Shown here: in pieces, positions 62,127-64,000 of the stretch
How positions within the stretch are numbered: the first letter of the stretch is position 1
Layout of the letters: every line of letters starts with the position of its first letter
Assembly: GCA_018826895.1 (NCBI GenBank)
Contig: JAHJYA010000005.1
Span: 1-64,000, forward strand
DNA: 64,000 nt
Direction of reading: 5' to 3'
From: Gammaproteobacteria bacterium
GTDB taxonomy: Bacteria > Pseudomonadota > Gammaproteobacteria > Pseudomonadales > Pseudomonadaceae
Made by a program: the position numbers and the translations under genes
The notes under the pieces: model-generated
What the model was told of the DNA's origin: nothing
Seen by the model: the letters and a program-made list of their open reading frames with translations, nothing else
The model's database searches: none

Positions 62127-63341
62127 ATGACCCGCCACGCCCTACCCAGCGCTGTTCCCACGCCATTACCTGTGCCACCGGCCGAGTCGGGCGAGCGTGT
62201 TCATCTGGAGCATGCCTTTGCGCGTTTCAGTCAGATGTCCACGCAGCTCAGCGAGTCTTACAGCCTGCTCGAGTCGCGGGTGTCCGAGCTCAAGGGGCAA
62301 CTGGCGCTGGTGAGTGCCCAGCGCATGCAGGAGCTGGCGGAGAAGGAGCGCATTGCCCATCGCCTGCAGAGCCTGCTGGACCTGTTGCCAGGCGGGGTTA
62401 TCGTGATCGATGGGCAGGGTGTAGTGCGCGAGGCCAACCCGGTTGCCTGTCAGCTACTCGGCCGGCCCCTGGTCGGCATGCTCTGGCGTGAAGTGATTGC
62501 CCGTAATTTCGCCCCACGCGATGACGATGGTCATGAGGTGTCACTGAAAGATGGGCGTCGACTGTCAATCGCTACGCGCTCGCTGCATGGCGAGCCGGGT
62601 CAGCTGATTCTGCTCAATGACCTGACGGAAACCCGTCGCCTGCAGGATCAGTTGTCGCGCCATGAGCGCTTATCTGCGCTGGGGCGCATGGTGGCCTCTT
62701 TAGCCCATCAGATTCGCACACCGCTGTCGGCGGCCATGCTTTACGCCAGCCACCTGCATGAGCAGGCATTGCCGGTTGAGCAACAGCAACGCTTTGCCGG
62801 GCGTCTCAAGGAGCGTTTGCACGAACTTGAGCACCAGGTCCGCGACATGCTGGTGTTCGCCCGCGGTGACCTGCCGCTGCCGGATCGCTTAACGCCTTCG
62901 GCCTTGTGCGATGCCTTGCGCTCAGCCGCGGAAATCCATGTGGCCGGCCTGCCGGTGCGCTGGCAGTGCGACGTGCGCGACGGCGGGCTGTTGTGCAACC
63001 GCGACACCCTGGTCGGCACCTTGCTGAACCTCTTGGAGAATGCCATCCAGGCCGGTGGCCCCCAGGTCGGGCTCAAGGTGCACCTCTATCGGCGTGGCGA
63101 CAACTTGCGTATCTGCATCAGCGACAACGGCCCGGGGATGGATGCGGCTACGTTGGCGCGCCTCGGCGAGCCCTTTTTCACCACTCGCGCCACCGGGACC
63201 GGTCTGGGACTGGCGGTGGTCAAGGCCGTCGCCCGCGCTCACCGCGGCGAGCTGCATCTGCAGTCCCGGCCGGGGCGTGGTACCTGCGCCCTGTTGACTC
63301 TGCCGCTGCTTGACGCGGCCTCACTGATTAATCCGGAGTAA
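62127..63341 (+). CDS. fleS: Flagellar sensor histidine kinase FleS
   Basis: A 404-aa cytosolic kinase of the FleS/FleR pair that activates the middle-stage flagellar genes. The N-terminus has a coiled-coil linker (about 30-80). A PAS domain (about 80-180; [30 protein letters not shown]) follows. The HisKA phospho-His is in [18 protein letters not shown], with HATPase_c motifs [18 protein letters not shown] and [20 protein letters not shown]. No membrane segment. fleR follows 5 bp after the stop. Confidence 0.96.
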   Translation: MTRHALPSAVPTPLPVPPAESGERVHLEHAFARFSQMSTQLSESYSLLESRVSELKGQLALVSAQRMQELAEKERIAHRLQSLLDLLPGGVIVIDGQGVVREANPVACQLLGRPLVGMLWREVIARNFAPRDDDGHEVSLKDGRRLSIATRSLHGEPGQLILLNDLTETRRLQDQLSRHERLSALGRMVASLAHQIRTPLSAAMLYASHLHEQALPVEQQQRFAGRLKERLHELEHQVRDMLVFARGDLPLPDRLTPSALCDALRSAAEIHVAGLPVRWQCDVRDGGLLCNRDTLVGTLLNLLENAIQAGGPQVGLKVHLYRRGDNLRICISDNGPGMDAATLARLGEPFFTTRATGTGLGLAVVKAVARAHRGELHLQSRPGRGTCALLTLPLLDAASLINPE

Positions 63342-63346
63342 CCGTC

Positions 63347-64000
63347 ATGGCTGCCAAAGTCTTGCTGGTCGAAGATGACCGCGCGCTGCGCGAAGCGCTT
63401 GGCGACACCCTGTCGCTGGGTGGGCATGCCTACCGTGCGGTGGATTGTGCAGAAGCCGCTTTGCTGGCGCTGGGTGAAGAGGTGTTCAGCCTGGTGATCA
63501 GTGACGTCAATATGCCCGGCATGGACGGTCACCAGTTGTTGGGGCTGATTCGCCGGCGCCAGCCGCAATTACCAGTGCTGCTGATGACGGCGTTCGGTGC
63601 AGTCGAGCGAGCGGTGGATGCGATACGCCAAGGCGCTGCGGATTACCTGGTCAAGCCGTTCGAGCCCAAGGCGCTGCTGGCGCTGGTGGACCGCCACGCC
63701 CTGGGTCGCTTGCCGCAGGGTGAGCTGGAAGGGCCGGTGGCCTGTGAACTCGCCAGTCAGCAGTTGTTGGCGTTGGCCAGCCGTGTGGCGCAAAGCGATT
63801 CCACTGTGCTGATTACTGGCGAGTCCGGGACTGGCAAGGAAGTGCTGGCGCGCTTTATCCATGAGCAATCGCCGCGCACTGGTGGGCCCTTCATTGCGAT
63901 CAATTGCGCGGCGATCCCCGACAACATGCTCGAAGCGACGCTGTTCGGTCATGAGAAGGGCGCCTTTACCGGGGCCATCGCCAGTGCGCCGGGCAAGTTT
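63347..64000 (+). CDS. fleR: Sigma-54 response regulator FleR (5' part)
   Basis: The first 218 residues of the FleS partner; the gene runs off the window. The receiver domain (about 1-120) has [14 protein letters not shown], the phospho-acceptor Asp in [22 protein letters not shown] and the invariant Lys in YLVKPFEP. The start of the AAA+ domain shows GESGTGKEV (Walker A) and [17 protein letters not shown], the sigma-54 contact motif. The ATG at 63347 lies 6 bases after the fleS stop, and the pair is cotranscribed. Confidence 0.96.
   Translation, partial: MAAKVLLVEDDRALREALGDTLSLGGHAYRAVDCAEAALLALGEEVFSLVISDVNMPGMDGHQLLGLIRRRQPQLPVLLMTAFGAVERAVDAIRQGAADYLVKPFEPKALLALVDRHALGRLPQGELEGPVACELASQQLLALASRVAQSDSTVLITGESGTGKEVLARFIHEQSPRTGGPFIAINCAAIPDNMLEATLFGHEKGAFTGAIASAPGKF

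Overview
This is chromosomal DNA from a gammaproteobacterium, almost certainly a Pseudomonas. The evidence is GC-rich coding sequence, REP elements of the type GTAGGAGCGAATTTATTCGCG, and the gene order flgZ-flgN-flgM-flgA / cheV-cheR-flgBCDEFGHIJKL / glycosylation genes / fliC-flaG-fliD-fliS-fliS-fliT-fleQ-fleS-fleR. The species cannot be fixed from the sequence alone.

Layout. (1) 1-20 kb is mixed housekeeping and accessory DNA. It holds an initiator tRNA-fMet, a hybrid histidine kinase, and a minus-strand set of type III glutamine synthetase, periplasmic binding protein and TetR regulator that diverges from a MetX-like alpha/beta hydrolase. Next come small conserved proteins, an M14 carboxypeptidase, a GST, a FAN1 (VRR-NUC) nuclease coupled to a nuclease-helicase, tRNA-Arg(CCT), SstT, YceH, a secreted 13-residue tandem-repeat protein, a candidate structured RNA, an MFS carrier and two small glycosyltransferases. 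(2) 20-36 kb is a complete set of genes for flagellar rod, hook, rings and hook-filament junction, with CheV and CheR. Sigma-54 promoters precede flgB and flgF, and a sigma-28 promoter precedes flgM. (3) 36.2-55.7 kb is a flagellin glycosylation island inserted between flgL and fliC. It encodes pseudaminic acid enzymes (PseB, C, F, G, I), a hexapeptide acyltransferase, a KAS III-like enzyme with its own ACP, a TagD-like cytidylyltransferase with a TagB/TagF-like transferase, a protein with a GT29-like sialyl motif, an ATP-grasp/HAD fusion, a GT2, a second sugar aminotransferase and a 1178-residue FgtA-type glycosyltransferase. (4) 55.8-64 kb carries fliC behind a near-ideal sigma-28 promoter, flaG, fliD, two fliS paralogues, fliT, the master regulator fleQ and the fleSR two-component system (fleR runs off the right edge).

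How it works together. FleQ and sigma-54 drive FleSR and the basal body, hook and rod genes. FlgM holds FliA until the hook is complete, and FliA then drives fliC and flgM. The island would make a CMP-activated nonulosonic acid and further decorating groups for flagellin. No canonical PseH (GNAT) and no Maf flagellin transferase are visible. The gene content therefore suggests a variant acylation route (KAS III plus ACP) and a non-Maf transferase (FgtA or the GT29-like protein). This is the most original part of the window.
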